Positions 12,801 to 25,000 of a DNA stretch of 64,000 nt are shown here, in pieces (position 1 is the stretch's first letter; every line of letters starts with the position of its first letter). The notes below the pieces were generated by a model that had not been told where the DNA came from, did no database searches, and saw only the letters and a program-made list of their open reading frames with translations. The DNA lies in assembly GCA_960531495.1 (NCBI GenBank), contig OY482864.1, forward strand, positions 9,429,144 to 9,493,143. The letters run 5' to 3'. The position numbers and the translations under genes are program-made. Source of the stretch: Zeus faber (taxonomy: Eukaryota > Chordata > Actinopteri > Zeiformes > Zeidae).

Positions 12801-13445
12801 TATTTTAATATTCATTTATTTATTTATTTTATAAGCACCACCCCTTGCTCCACCTCTTGAATTTAGGCACAACTTCCAGTTTGCACTGGTCGTCAGCGAA
12901 CGAACATCCTGTTTTAGCTCCCCGTCTGAACAGCCCAGCCTAATGCAGTAACGCACAGTCATAAATCAAAGCTGGTTCCTTTCACTCAGCAGCCGAAACA
13001 CAAAACCTCTTCTCTTGCATAAAAAACTAAGACTATCTGCTCCTTTAACCAACATTACTCACAACAAGCACTGTCCCACACACTCCAAGCACAAAAAGAA
13101 AAAACTCACACACCATCCAAACAATCCACAAATCCCACTCATAATTCAGAGCAGAAGATTTTCTTTTCTTTTCTGAATGTGTATATGCATGTGTAGGCAG
13201 ACTGTTTCTGGTGATTCTAGTCCTTCTCTCAAGAAGGCTCATTTTGTTATCAAATATATAAAGTCCTGTGATCACACATAAACACATCATCTCCATCTCT
13301 GCACCATCTGCTCTTGTCAGTGCAGCCTATCTGCACAAAACACTACCGCTTCAAGAGCCGCACACAGCTCAATTTTGTGAGGAAACACTCTTTTTAAAGT
13401 GGTATTTCGCTGGAGCGGCAGCATCGGCAGGTGAGGCCCAACAGA
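9850..13445. other. Gene-poor interval downstream of threonine aldolase
   Basis: No exon with recognisable protein similarity. A phrase like CCCTCAAnGnTTTTGCTAGGAGG occurs twice (about 11033 and 11152). A decayed tandem repeat lies at 11350-11545. Long AT-rich parts (12600-12830) are low complexity. The region may be an old transposable element, but no diagnostic domain was found. Confidence 0.5.
11350..11545. repeat. Decayed tandem repeat, units about 60-75 bp
   Basis: Three diverged copies share ACGATC(T/C)TCC-type starts, a GGTACAAT or GGTAGAAT core and a CTTACTCA/CGTACTCA/GTTAGTCC segment. Starts fall near 11382, 11451 and 11503. The origin is unknown. Confidence 0.5.
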
Positions 13446-13870
13446 TCCTAGTTCGTGACGCCACTTTGTAGTTTCTTGATGAATTTGATGTGTTGATAAA
13501 GGAGGAGTGACCGCTGACGCTGACTTGAGTAAAATAATAGATTTATTACAAAAGAACAGCATCAGACTAGACTTGCCATGGACGTCTAGGAGAGAACTGA
13601 GCCGGATGGATTCGCTATTGAAGGAAACTCAGGCAGGTTCTTTTATGCTTAACCAGAGACAACGTTGACCATCTGATTCCCCTACACAGGCCACCGTTCA
13701 CATTTTCACCTCCCTTATCACCGGGACCCCTGACAATGGGCTCTCTCTCTCTCTCTCTCTCGCTCTTGAGACCCCTGGCACCGTCTGTTAATAATTATCT
13801 TATACAATGGGTACTGTCTGGGGATGCCGCTCATTCCAAGACACCTCAGTATGCAGTACAGTATGCTACA
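13446..13870 (-). mobile_element. LTR-retrotransposon remnant: one LTR plus primer-binding site, minus strand
   Basis: On the plus strand the segment 13467-13870 begins TGTAG and ends CTACA, the TG..CA inverted ends expected of an LTR, about 404 bp long. Read on the minus strand it has a TATA-like GCATAAAAG (near 13640) and then an AATAAA (near 13540). Three bases after its 3' end comes TGGCGTCACGAAC (13463-13451), which fits a tRNA primer-binding site (TGG start). The internal region to the left has no gag-pol-like frame, so the element is truncated or decayed. A (CT)n run sits at 13739-13762. Confidence 0.6.
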
Positions 13871-14112
13871 TACAGTACAGTAAGGCGGGGGCCTGTGTGA
13901 GTGTCTCAGTGCTTTTTGTCAGAGCCCCCGGTGAGTTCAGCGTTGACAGTCCTCATGGCTTGCGGGAGGACAACTCCGTCTAAATCTCAGTCCCTCTGTC
14001 CTCGCTAAGAGATGAAAGAGGCGCCTTTCCACTGTTCTTCAAGTATTCATTCATTTTGGTTTTTTTTGAGAACTCATAAAAAAAAAAAAAAAAATTAAAA
14101 AAAAGTATTTGC

Positions 14113-14194
14113 TGGCAGCGGTGGGATTCGAACCCACGCCATCGAAATGACTGGAGCCTAAATCCAGCGCCTTAGACCACTCGGCCACGCTACC
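14113..14194 (-). tRNA. tRNA-Leu (anticodon UAG)
   Basis: 82-nt gene on the minus strand. The acceptor arm GGTAGCG pairs with CGCTGCC and is followed by the discriminator A. The anticodon stem CTGGA/TCCAG encloses loop TTTAGGC, giving anticodon TAG. It has the long variable arm expected of leucine tRNA. The A box (GTGGCCGAGTGG) and B box (GGTTCGAATCC) are intact, and a T run for Pol III termination lies just downstream at about 14095-14104. No intron. Confidence 0.97.
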
Positions 14195-14289
14195 CCGTTG
14201 CAAATGTCAGCGGAGACCCAATTTTGGACGATGTCGCATCGTAGTTCTGGCTGACGATAACCTCCCGACTTCTTGATTGGTATACGCGG

Positions 14290-15240
14290 CAATTTATTCA
14301 TTTCAATTCCAGAACGGGGAATACCATGACCAGCGTCCGTCGAGGGGCCGCTTCGCGGCGCTATGCAGGGGCGCGGCCTCCCGCACCGCGCCGGCGCCAC
14401 GGAGGGGGCTCGGCCCGCCGCGCCGCGCCAGGAGGGGGCTCGGCCCGCCGCGCCGCGCCGCGCCAGGAGGGGGCGCGGCGCGGCGCTCGGCGGCGGTGCT
14501 ACGTGCAGGGAGCGCGAGCAGCTGTGGTGGACAAGCGCCGGTGAACGGTTCGACGTCCCCTTCAAGATTCGGCTCTTGTCGCGCGTGCTCGGTGAAAAGA
14601 GTCGTTCGGTTGTGCGACTCGTCGTTCACTCAAACTCAGCCAGCGTGTCGCACGGTCGGGCGGGGGGGGGGGGGGGGGACGAGAGCCAGGAGAGTCGGCT
14701 CAGCTCTGTTGGACACTGAATTGTCGCGACATAAACGAGCAAGCAAACAAACAAACAAAACAACGGATTAATTCTGTCGAAAATAACTGTGCCAAACGCC
14801 TGTTCTCCCCGTCCTCCGATATTATTTCAACTCTCACGAGACGAAGAGCTTCTCACTCGCTGAATCGAAACTCAAGGAGTTTGTTTGGGAAACGAACGAG
14901 TCCTTTGCCGGAGTCCGCTGCTGATGGAGTCGTTTGAAATCAAAACGTTCGGGGCGGACGAGTCGTCCGCGCGTCTCGCACAGCCAGCGGACACCGACTG
15001 AACTGCAGTCTGCGTGCGCTCCGGCCAGAATTCCGTTCGGACCCTCGGGGAGCTTCGGAGGACCAGGATCCACCGAGGTCTGGTTCGGCGTCGGCTGTCA
15101 AGTCCCACCTGCGCCCACGTTGTCTCGTCCGCTGCTCTTGACGCCCTCGCCGAGGGTTAAAATCGGGAAGAGACATCTCGGGGCGTGCTCTCCAATCGGA
15201 CGCGGTCACGTCTGTGCGAGGTTCGTCTGGTAGTGTCTCG
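14290..15240. promoter_or_regulatory. GC- and CpG-rich block upstream of eef2k
   Basis: The stretch is dense in CpG, unlike its AT-rich flanks, and contains a GC-rich tandem repeat (14401-14475) and a poly-G run (about 14661-14678). It lies about 1 kb upstream of the first eef2k coding exon, so it may hold the promoter or a 5' untranslated exon. Long reading frames through it arise from the skewed composition. The start site is not determined. Confidence 0.45.
14401..14475. repeat. GC-rich 30-35 bp tandem repeat
   Basis: The unit begins GGAGGGGGCTCGGCCCGCCG. Copies start at 14401, 14431 and (partial) 14466. The second copy has an extra CGCCG. Confidence 0.85.
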
Positions 15241-16094
15241 CATGCATTCCTGCACAGTCAACCATGTGCAAGCGGGTTATTGGGGGGAGAACCCATGTGA
15301 TGCTGTTTGGGAGGCTGCAACACTACTGTTATAACATGTATGTGCTGTGTATGTGCATGAACAAGTATGTATAGTACGTGCTTATATGCATGTAAATCAA
15401 CATGATAAGCACGGTGTAGCTAATCTCATTTGCTAGCAGGTGTAAATAAACTAACAGCTTGAGGTTGTTTCTCCTTTGCGTTCAATTGTCAATGAAACTT
15501 CGTCACGTTGACGGGTTAGAAATTGTTCTCCTTCCAAAGTCTTTAAATGTCTTGAATTCGGTTTTTATAAATGTTGGCCCTTACGTCATTAAATTGCGTT
15601 GGTATAAAACATCTAATCCTTCCACTGAACCTAATACTTAGCTATTCTATATGAACCCAACTTGCTTTATACTTACTTCCATCCGTACCTGTAGAGAGAA
15701 ATCCAAGAAAATCCCTGTAACTGTCTAAAGGAAAGGAAAGGAAAAAAAGTAATTGTTACATTTATTACAGTTCCCAATCACTCAGAATCACTAGTTTATA
15801 ACCTGTCCTGTTACTACCTAATACTTAGTTCTGCCCGGCCCTAATATATAGTACTGACCTGCAATACTTTGTTGAATAAGAGAGATTCTTACATTTTTTT
15901 CAGGTCTTACAGACAATTACAAAATAATTTGTCATAGAAATTGAATGAAAATTGATAAATTTACACCTTGACACCGCTAGACACATTGTTACATTGCTAG
16001 CAACTGTATTTACTCAATGTATCCAGCTTCCGGAAGAATCATTTACACTTCAACTGCATTCTGCTCTCGCCTCAGAAAACACAGAATCAGCAAC

Positions 16095-19000
16095 ATGGAG
16101 GATGAGCTGATGTTCACCATGGAGGAGGCCGGCAGCGCCCAGAGACCCCCTATCCAACGCAACAGCGCCCCAAGCCAGCGGAGCTCGTCTCTCGGCAACG
16201 CCAGCGACGACAACGATGACGACGAGGACGACGACGACGACGACGACTACATGATTTGTCCTATCTTTGACGACAGGGCGAAGGACATCTGTGACTACCT
16301 GAAGAACCTGCCTTATACGGGACAGCTGTCCACCTCCCTGCCCAAAAACAGCTTCACGTACAAGGTGAGCGCCTCAACAACTTGCAGGCCCCAGCTGTCT
16401 GAGCTTAGAATGCAGGTCATGTAGGAGAATCAACAAGATCTCTCTGGTACTTAAAAAAAAAACAAGGCAAAAGACATTTTACATTTTAATTGACGATTAA
16501 TTGTCCAACAAATAATTTGGATTGACTATTTTATACCTTTTATAGCTATATATTGGCATTGAAGATTGCAACTCACCTGATTCACATCCTATTTATTGAG
16601 ATCTTTCCTACATTGGTTTAAAATTCCCTTTAAACTCAGATGGAAACATATGATTGCGGAATCTAACGATTTTACGAAAAGTTGGCGATCTGCTCAAATA
16701 ATTGCGATCAGGCGATTGTGACAGCTCTATTAAAAAGTGCTGGAGAAGGAATTACTTTTGCTCTCGACTTATGTCGATACAATACATAGAAAATAAATGA
16801 TAGAAATAAGAAATATACAGTTTGTCATGTAAGTTAACAAGTATTAGTACAGTTCGTCAGCTTTTTCTAAACTGCACACTTCCGTGAGAACAGGAAGTAC
16901 CAGAGGGCAGTGCTCAGCCTTGGGCTCTCATCGTCTGTAAACACCCCAGGAGCAGGGAACCCTGTTCACCATTCAACTCTTAACCCCGAAAGCTACTCAG
17001 TTTTAGCAGAACGCTGGGCTCCGGCGTCCCGCCTGGATTCTATGTGAACATCAGGATCGTGGCTGCGTTCTTGGCCAGGAGGCCATACTCACTGGTTGAT
17101 GAGCAGCTGTCGCTTTCTTCACTGTCCTACGTAGAATGAAACAGAAACCCACAGAGACATGGGGCCAGAACCACGGTCGGTCAGGTCACTGTCCGAGAAC
17201 GCACGGGTACGTTACCAAGCAAGTCAACCCCCCCCACCCCCTCTCCTTCTACATCAGTGACCATCCGCCCTTCCGCTCTCCACTCTGTTATTCACCCAGT
17301 ATTGTTTTTCCCTAGCCTTGTGCATTTCCTTAATCAACCTTGTAGTGCACCCTTATGTTCCCTCATCGGCTCCATTCCCTCTCCGTTTGTATTTTTACTA
17401 TGTATTGTATTGATCTGGTCTTATGACTTCGGGAAACCAAACTTGTGTGATTCAGATACAATTAAAGCAAAACAGGATTTAGCATTGGTGAATGTGAAAA
17501 TGTTTGTGCTGCAACCTCCGATGGACACGAAAGGTTCTAAAAGACTCAATTGAATCATAACTTTATCAGTTGAACGGTTCATTTCTCCAAAGAAAATGCA
17601 TCATACCCGCTGTTGGGTTCCGATTAAGGATTTGTTTGGCTGTGAAAGAATGTCCAAAGCCCCGTTATTGTTGTTGTTGTTTTCTTTTGATTTTTTGGAA
17701 ACAGACACGCCCTCCTGTCAGTGAAAAGCATGGCTGTTCATCTATTCGTGATGATGTGGCAACGTCAACTCTCTGTATGTGCAAGCATACAGATTCTGGT
17801 TCTGATTCCAATGTTTAAAACTTGAAGAGCCTGTGCTAAATATAAACCTGCTTCAAGTGCATAACGGTTGAAGTGACCAATCATGCTGAAGAGGGCTGCG
17901 TTGTTGCACAATATATCACTCTCTGGCATACCCTTACTGGCCCATGTTTGAGTTACAGTATGAGAGAATGTTAATTCTTAGAAGGTTTTTTTTTTTCCTT
18001 TGTTTTAAACACATCAGACAATGTGGGCATGATCAATTTAAGGCTATTTGTGCTTTCAAAGAATATACAATAGTTCACATTTCATTTTCATCACTGGAGC
18101 CGTTGATGGACAACAGGACAGACAATACAACTAGTGGGTGATACGCTGCCAGATATTATCTCATGATAGCATAATTTTCTGTATATAACCTATAATAACC
18201 TAATAATCCAAGAATGATCTGGTTTGCCCAATGGGCATTAATTAACAAATTAAGAGATAGGAAATAAGATAGCCCTTATCGTATCTCCTATTTCTTAAAT
18301 AGTTTTGTGTTGTCTTCTCACTCACTTCAACTGAGTTTATTTCTCCCTGTTCATTTCAGCCTCTTTCCTTCTGCACTCCTATAAACACTTTTCCTCTCCT
18401 CAGCTTCCCTGTAACGTTTAATCTTTAATTTCCAGTTCAGAAGCTTCACTATCTACTTCGGCAGCCGGTACAAATCCCAGGATATGTCATGTCTTTTTGC
18501 CCCTCGTGGTGACAGGCCACATGGAAACACGCCATAGAAAAGGCCAAGGCCATGCCTGACCCCTGGGCGGAGTTCCACTTGGAGGAGAAAGAAACGGAGC
18601 CCTGCACACGCTACAGGTAGAAATTATTTGGGGCGGTGGATGTATGTACTTTTAGGTACATTGCTGTGGAATCATCAAAGATTTACCATTGGAAACATCA
18701 TCACAATATTTCAAGTTTTATTTGTCAAAGGCCTAACATTCCAGCAAGTGTCATGTTACTGAAATGCAAGTGAAACCGTAGTAAACAGGTTAAAGTGACT
18801 TAAAAAAATAGATATATACAACAATTAATAATTACCACAAAATGTGAGAAAAAAAATAGAGAAAGTAGCCAGCGACAATTTTTTTTTTTGGGATCAAGTA
18901 AAGTAGTGTACAGAAGGGAAAAGTGCAATGAAGACATAAATGTAACAAAGACATAAACATAGATGTAGCTTATTGGTTTTGAAATCAGTGGATTGAGTCA

Positions 19001-22000
19001 AGTTGTCCCGGAACCGAGGGACAATTTGAGGGAGAACAGGTTGTTGCTGTGGTTCCTTGCGATGTACTGGGTCCTCTTCCTGCACCTCTGTACCTATGTT
19101 GATCCTTCCCAGTCTCGGAAGGGTCACAGTCAGTCATGGCCTTTGGTAGCTTGTACCGGGATTTCCTATATTCATCCAAATCCCCCGAGTTACAAGCAGC
19201 TGTCCGCTCTCTGAGCTTAGAGCAGACATCCCTGTTTACCCACAGCCTCTGATTTGGGAAAGTTTGTACAATAATCCTTTATAGATATATCCAGTGACAT
19301 ATTGCATTTATGCATCAATGTTATTGTTATTATATTTGTTGCATGACTCATAGTTATGCCATGATAAGCAAAAGGTTTATGAAATTGGACCAAAATTGGG
19401 AGGATCAAATGATGCTGTTTATAACAGCATTGCATCAATGTAAAAATGTGATGGAATTGTATTTTATTCTATATTTTGATTTTTCATTTAATATATAGGG
19501 GTTCGGTGCAATGCCAGCCAGGCGGCGGGTAAAGGCGGGGGCCTGGGCCTACTGATCCTCGCCATCGCAGACTAGTTCTAGGGACATGGAATGTCACCTC
19601 TCTGGCGGGGAAGGAGCCGGAGCTGGTGTGGGAGGTGGAGTGGTACCAACTAGATATAGTTGGACTCACCTCTAAGCACAGCACTGGCTCTGGAACCAAA
19701 CTCCTGGAGAGGGGCTGGACTCTCTCCTTTTCCGGAGTTGCCCAGGGTGAGAGGCACCGGGCGGATGTGGGGATACTCACGGGCCCCCGGCTGAGTGCCA
19801 CTGTGTTGGAGTTCTGCCCAGTGAACGAGAGGGCCGCCTCTATGCGACTACAACTTGCTAAGGGGAAAGCTCTGACTGTTGTGTGTGCTTATGCACCGAA
19901 CACCAGTTCAGAGTATTCGGCCTTCTTGGAGTCTCTGGGCGGCGTCCTGGAAGGGACTCCATCTAGTGACTCTATAGTTCTACTGGGAGCCTTCAACGCC
20001 CATGTGGGCAACGATGGAGAAACCTGGGAGGGGGTAATAGGAAGGAGCGGTCTGCCTGATCTGAATCCGAGTGGTGCTTTTTTATTGGACTTCACCATGT
20101 TCGATCATAGGGTGGCTCATAATTGTATGTGGTACCAGACCACCTTAGGTCAAAGATCGATGATCGACTTTGTAGTCGTGTCATCAGATCTGCGGCCGTA
20201 TGTCTTGGACACTCGGGTGAAGAGAGGAGGAGAGCTGTCAACTGATCACCACCTGATGGTGAGTTGGATCAGGTGGCGGGGGAGGCTGCCAGACACACTT
20301 GGTAAACCCAAACGTGTAGTGAGGGTGAACTGGGAACGCCTGGTGGGCAACGATGGAGAAACCTGGGAGGGGGTAATAGGAAGGAGCGGTCTGCCTGATC
20401 TGAATCCGAGTGGTGCTTTGTTATTGGACTTCACCATGTTCGATCATAGGGTGGCTCATAATTGTATGTGGTACCAGACCACCTTAGGTCAAAGATCGAT
20501 GATCGACTTTGTAGTCGTGTCATCAGATCTGCGGCCGTATGTCTTGGACACTCGGGTGAAGAGAGGAGGAGAGCTGTCAACTGATCACCACCTGATGGTG
20601 AGTTGGATCAGGTGGCGGGGGAGGCTGCCAGACACACTTGGTAAACCCAAACGTGTAGTGAGGGTGAACTGGGAACACCTGGTGGATGCCCCTGTCCGCG
20701 AGGTCTTCAACTCCCACCTCCGGAAGAATTTTTCGTGCATCCCGGGGGAGGTTGGGGACATAGAATCCAAGTGGGTCATGTTGAAAACCTCCATAGCACA
20801 GGCGGCTGCTAGGAGCTCTGGTCGGAACGCCAAGAACCCATTGGTGGACACCAGCGGTGAAGGAAGCCGTCAAGCTGAAGAAGGAGGCCTTTTGGGCTTG
20901 GCTGGCCCAGGGGTCTCCCGAGGCAGCAGACAGGTACCGGCAGGCTAGAAGGGCTGCGGCTGCGGCTTCGGCGGTCACTGAAGAAAAAACCCGGGTGTGG
21001 GAGGAGTAAGGGGAGGCTATGGAGAAGGACTTTCGGTTGGCCTCAAGGAAGTTCTGGCAAACTGTTCGGCAACTCAGAAAGGGAAAGCAGGGCTTGGCTC
21101 AGACTGTGTTAAGCCGGGTGGAGAACTGCTGACCCGAACTGGGGATATTGTCCGGCGGTGGAAAGAGCACCTTGAGGAACTTTCTGAACCTGACCAATAC
21201 GTCCTCAGAGGAAGATGCAGAGTCTGAAGATATACTATATGCCTGGCAGAGGTCTCCGAGGCAGTTAAAAAGCTCCTCGGGGGCAAGGCGCTAGGCTCTG
21301 GACATTTTTGGGCTGTCTTGGTTGACATGCCCCTTCAGTGTCGCGTGGATGTCGGGTACAGTACCTGTGGAGTGGCAGACCGGGGTGGTGGTTCCCATTT
21401 TTAAAAAGGGAGACCGGAGTGTGTGCTCCAATTATAGGGGTATCACGCTACTCCGCCTCCCCGGGAAAGTTTACTCCAGGGTGCTGGAAAGGAGGCGCAA
21501 TGCGGATTCCGTCCTGGACGTGGAACAGTGGACCAGCGCTTTTCCCTTGCAGGGTTGCTGGGGAGGTCGTGGGAGTTTGCCCATCCGGTCTACATGTGTT
21601 TTGTGGACCTGGAGAAGGCTTTCGACCATGCCCCTTTGGAAAATCCTGTGGGGGGTAATGAGGGAGTATGGGGTACCAGGGCCGTTGGTACGAACTATCT
21701 GGCCTTGTACAACCAAAGTGAGAGCTGTGTTCTTATTCTCGGCACAAAGTCAAACACGTTCTTAGTGGGTGTTGGACTCCGCCAAGGTTGCCCCTTGTCC
21801 CCGATTCTGAGTGTGAAGAGGTCAGGATGAGAGTCAGCACCTCCAAGTCTGAGGCCATGGTTCTCTGCCGGAAAACGGTGGATTGCTCCCTCCGAGTTGG
21901 GAGCAAGTTGCTGCCCCAAGTGAAGGAGTTCAAGTATCTCGTGTTCTTGTTCAGGGGAAAATGGAGTGTGAGATGGACAGGCGGATCAGTGTGGCGTCAG

Positions 22001-25000
22001 CAGTGGTACAGGCGTTGTACCGGACCGTAGTGGTGAAGAGGGAGCTGAGCCGGAAGGCAAAGCTCTCAATTTACCAGTCCATCTACGTCCCAACCCTCAC
22101 CTATGGTCATGAGCTCTGGGTAGTGACCGAAAGAACGAGATCGCGAATACAAGCGGCCGAAATGAGTTTCCTCCATAGGGTGCTTGGACATGCAGAGCTC
22201 GGACATCTGGAGGGAACTCGGGGTAGAGCCGCTGCACCTTCGCGTCGAGGATGCCTCCTGGGCGCCTTCCTTTGGAGGTTTTCCGGGCACGTCCAACTGG
22301 TAGGAGACCACGGGGTAGACCCAGAACACGCTGTAGGGATTATATATCCCAGTTGGCCTGAGAACACCTCGTTGTCCCCCAGGAGGAACTGGAAAATGTT
22401 GCCGGGGAGAAGGGGGCCTTGAGCTCCTTGCTCGTGACCAGGCCCCGGATAAGCAGAGGAAAATGGATGGATGGATGTATGGATTTTATATCTAGGTCAA
22501 AGGTCCTTTGCTGTCTTTTTTTAATTTAATTTAATTTTTTTCCAATTTCAAATTTATTTGCCATTTGTAATAAATGCATTTAAATTAGCATTATCACAGC
22601 TCACACAAACCAATGTGAGGTCAGTAGTAAAACGGGCAACGGAGTGAATGCACTTTTAAATGATGACCTGATTTTGTTGTTTTTTTAAACCATGTGCTGC
22701 CATAGTACCTGCAGTATATCAATCCCTGAGTTCAAAGAGGATTCCTTAGAAAGGCCATCACACTGAGGGTCTGAGCAGCAACTGGAGGGAAATGGAGACT
22801 CGTTCCATTGCATATTTTGGCCTGTGTTCCAGCTGCTGTCTGGAGTGTTGCATGCTGTAAATCAGGCCCTGAATATAGCTTGGAGAGGTGGGAGCGTGGG
22901 GATTGCCTGTAGCTGGGATCTGCTATCGCCTTCACTTTACATTTACTATTTTTAACGCAACGGTAACCTCTCTCTGGCCTGTGTCGCCCCCTGTGACCCT
23001 TTCAGCATTAACTCAGTGGAATGACAGTCAAGAGCTGAAAGGCGAGACTAAAACATTTGAAAATGGGTCTCACCGAATGTAGTTTTTAATCACAAGTTAT
23101 GGATTCATAACTGTTTCTTTAAAATCCAAAAAATACTTGATTTTCAGCTGGAAATAATGCTCTCACATATATCTATGTGTTATTCAAGAACTAGGGGACT
23201 TTGTTACTCTGTCACCCAAACCAAACACAGGCGCAGTGACCCAGACTCACTGTATGCACACTGTCAGTCTCACACAGAAACACAAATCCAATAATGCCTC
23301 GTTATTATTCTTTGCATGAAAGGGACACCAGACACTTTCTATGCCCCCTGCGACTATAATAATATTTAGTTGATGGCAATTCACAAACAGTAGCGAGAGG
23401 GCAAGTATCTTCTGTTCCATTGTTTCCCACACACTCATCAAATAACAGGAGAATAATCCTCCTGTCTCCTTCCTGTTGTTTCTGATTGTGCATCCACAGC
23501 ACATGTGAAAAGGTGGCTAACGTAATATAATAAACACAGGCTTAGAACATGAAAGTGACATTTAATCAATTGTATTGAAAATGGACGACCACATGAAAGT
23601 CCAAACTTTAGGCATGTTTTTAATATTTTTATGCAACCCCGACATCAGCGGAAATGTTTTTGGACAAGCAAAGCACTGTATTCAGAGCAGTGTATATTTT
23701 GTCCATAGACTTTGACTTGCTGTTTTGACAACGTCTCTCTTTTTTTCCTCATGCTGTTCTCAGATATAATGCTGTCACCGGGGAGTGGGCTCAAGACCAG
23801 ATCCACATCAAAATGGCTGCTCAGGTATTTCTCTTCCCATGAAATAAAATAACAAACCACAAAATACCTTCAAGTCCTTTTGGTATGTTGGCATGTTTCA
23901 CTACCTTTTGATTGACATGTGTGTCTTGTTTTTTTTTTTCTCAGCCCTTCGGAAGAGGGGCCATGAGGGAATGCTACAGAACGTAAGTTAGAATATTTTC
24001 AGAAATTGGCCTCGTACTCCACTTAGTGCAGCGGTGGTCTCAGTGGAAACAAGATTAAGCAGCAGTATTCACAAGTTGCTCAAGTTCACATTCCACACAT
24101 GTGCTTTTCCTTTAGAGTCCACAGGGTCCACATGAAATAACAGTAATCGCTATGACAGCCCTTACATGGGCCAAACCACGTACCAAGTATTTATGTTCTT
24201 AATTTCCATGTAAAGTCATTTATTATTGTCAATAGAGATTTGGAGCGTCACTTCCAGCTACGCTGTTGTGTGTACCTGTGTTTTGGTATTTTGTCACATA
24301 GGGAAGCAATGAATGTCATATGTTGTGCAATTAATTAATAATTGGGCTTTTAGAACCAAAACTAAAAGGATGGATTCATCCATTCCTTCAGTTCAACCTT
24401 TGGTGTTGGCAATATCCAAGATAAAAATTTCTTCTAAAGACACAAAAAATGCAAAACCGTTGAGAGGCTGACACAAAAAACAAAAATAAACACAGAACTA
24501 TAAATCTCCGGAATTTAGTCCTGTCATTTGTCCTGGAATCCACATTAGTCTCTATCTTTGCAGTATTAAGTATTAATCCCCTCCCAAATGTGTGCCCCTT
24601 TCCCAGGAAGAAGCTGTCCAATTTCTCACACAGCAGCAACTGGAAGTCGGCATCGAACTATGTGGCGAAGCGCTACATGGAGACCGTGGACAGGGATGTG
24701 TACTTTGAGGACGTCAGGCTCCAGATGGAGGCCAAACTCTGGGGAGAGGAATACAACCGCCACAGGCCCCCCAAACAGGTACACACTACTATTGGGCAGA
24801 TCATGACCAGGTCAGTGGATATCGTAGCCTTTTCCGACTTATTTATTGACTTATTATTTATCGACTTATTTCTTTAAATTACTTTGGCCAGTTTTGATCT
24901 AAATCATTATGAATTTAAATAAATAAACCTTATTTTTCATTGAAATAACAGGTGGACATCATGCAGATGTGTGCGGTGGAGATGATAAACCGTCCTGGCA

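Noticed and set aside
14158-14771. Several overlapping GC-rich frames of 70-160 codons
   Set aside because: All lie in the CpG-rich block or over the tRNA, in four frames at once, with no family motif.
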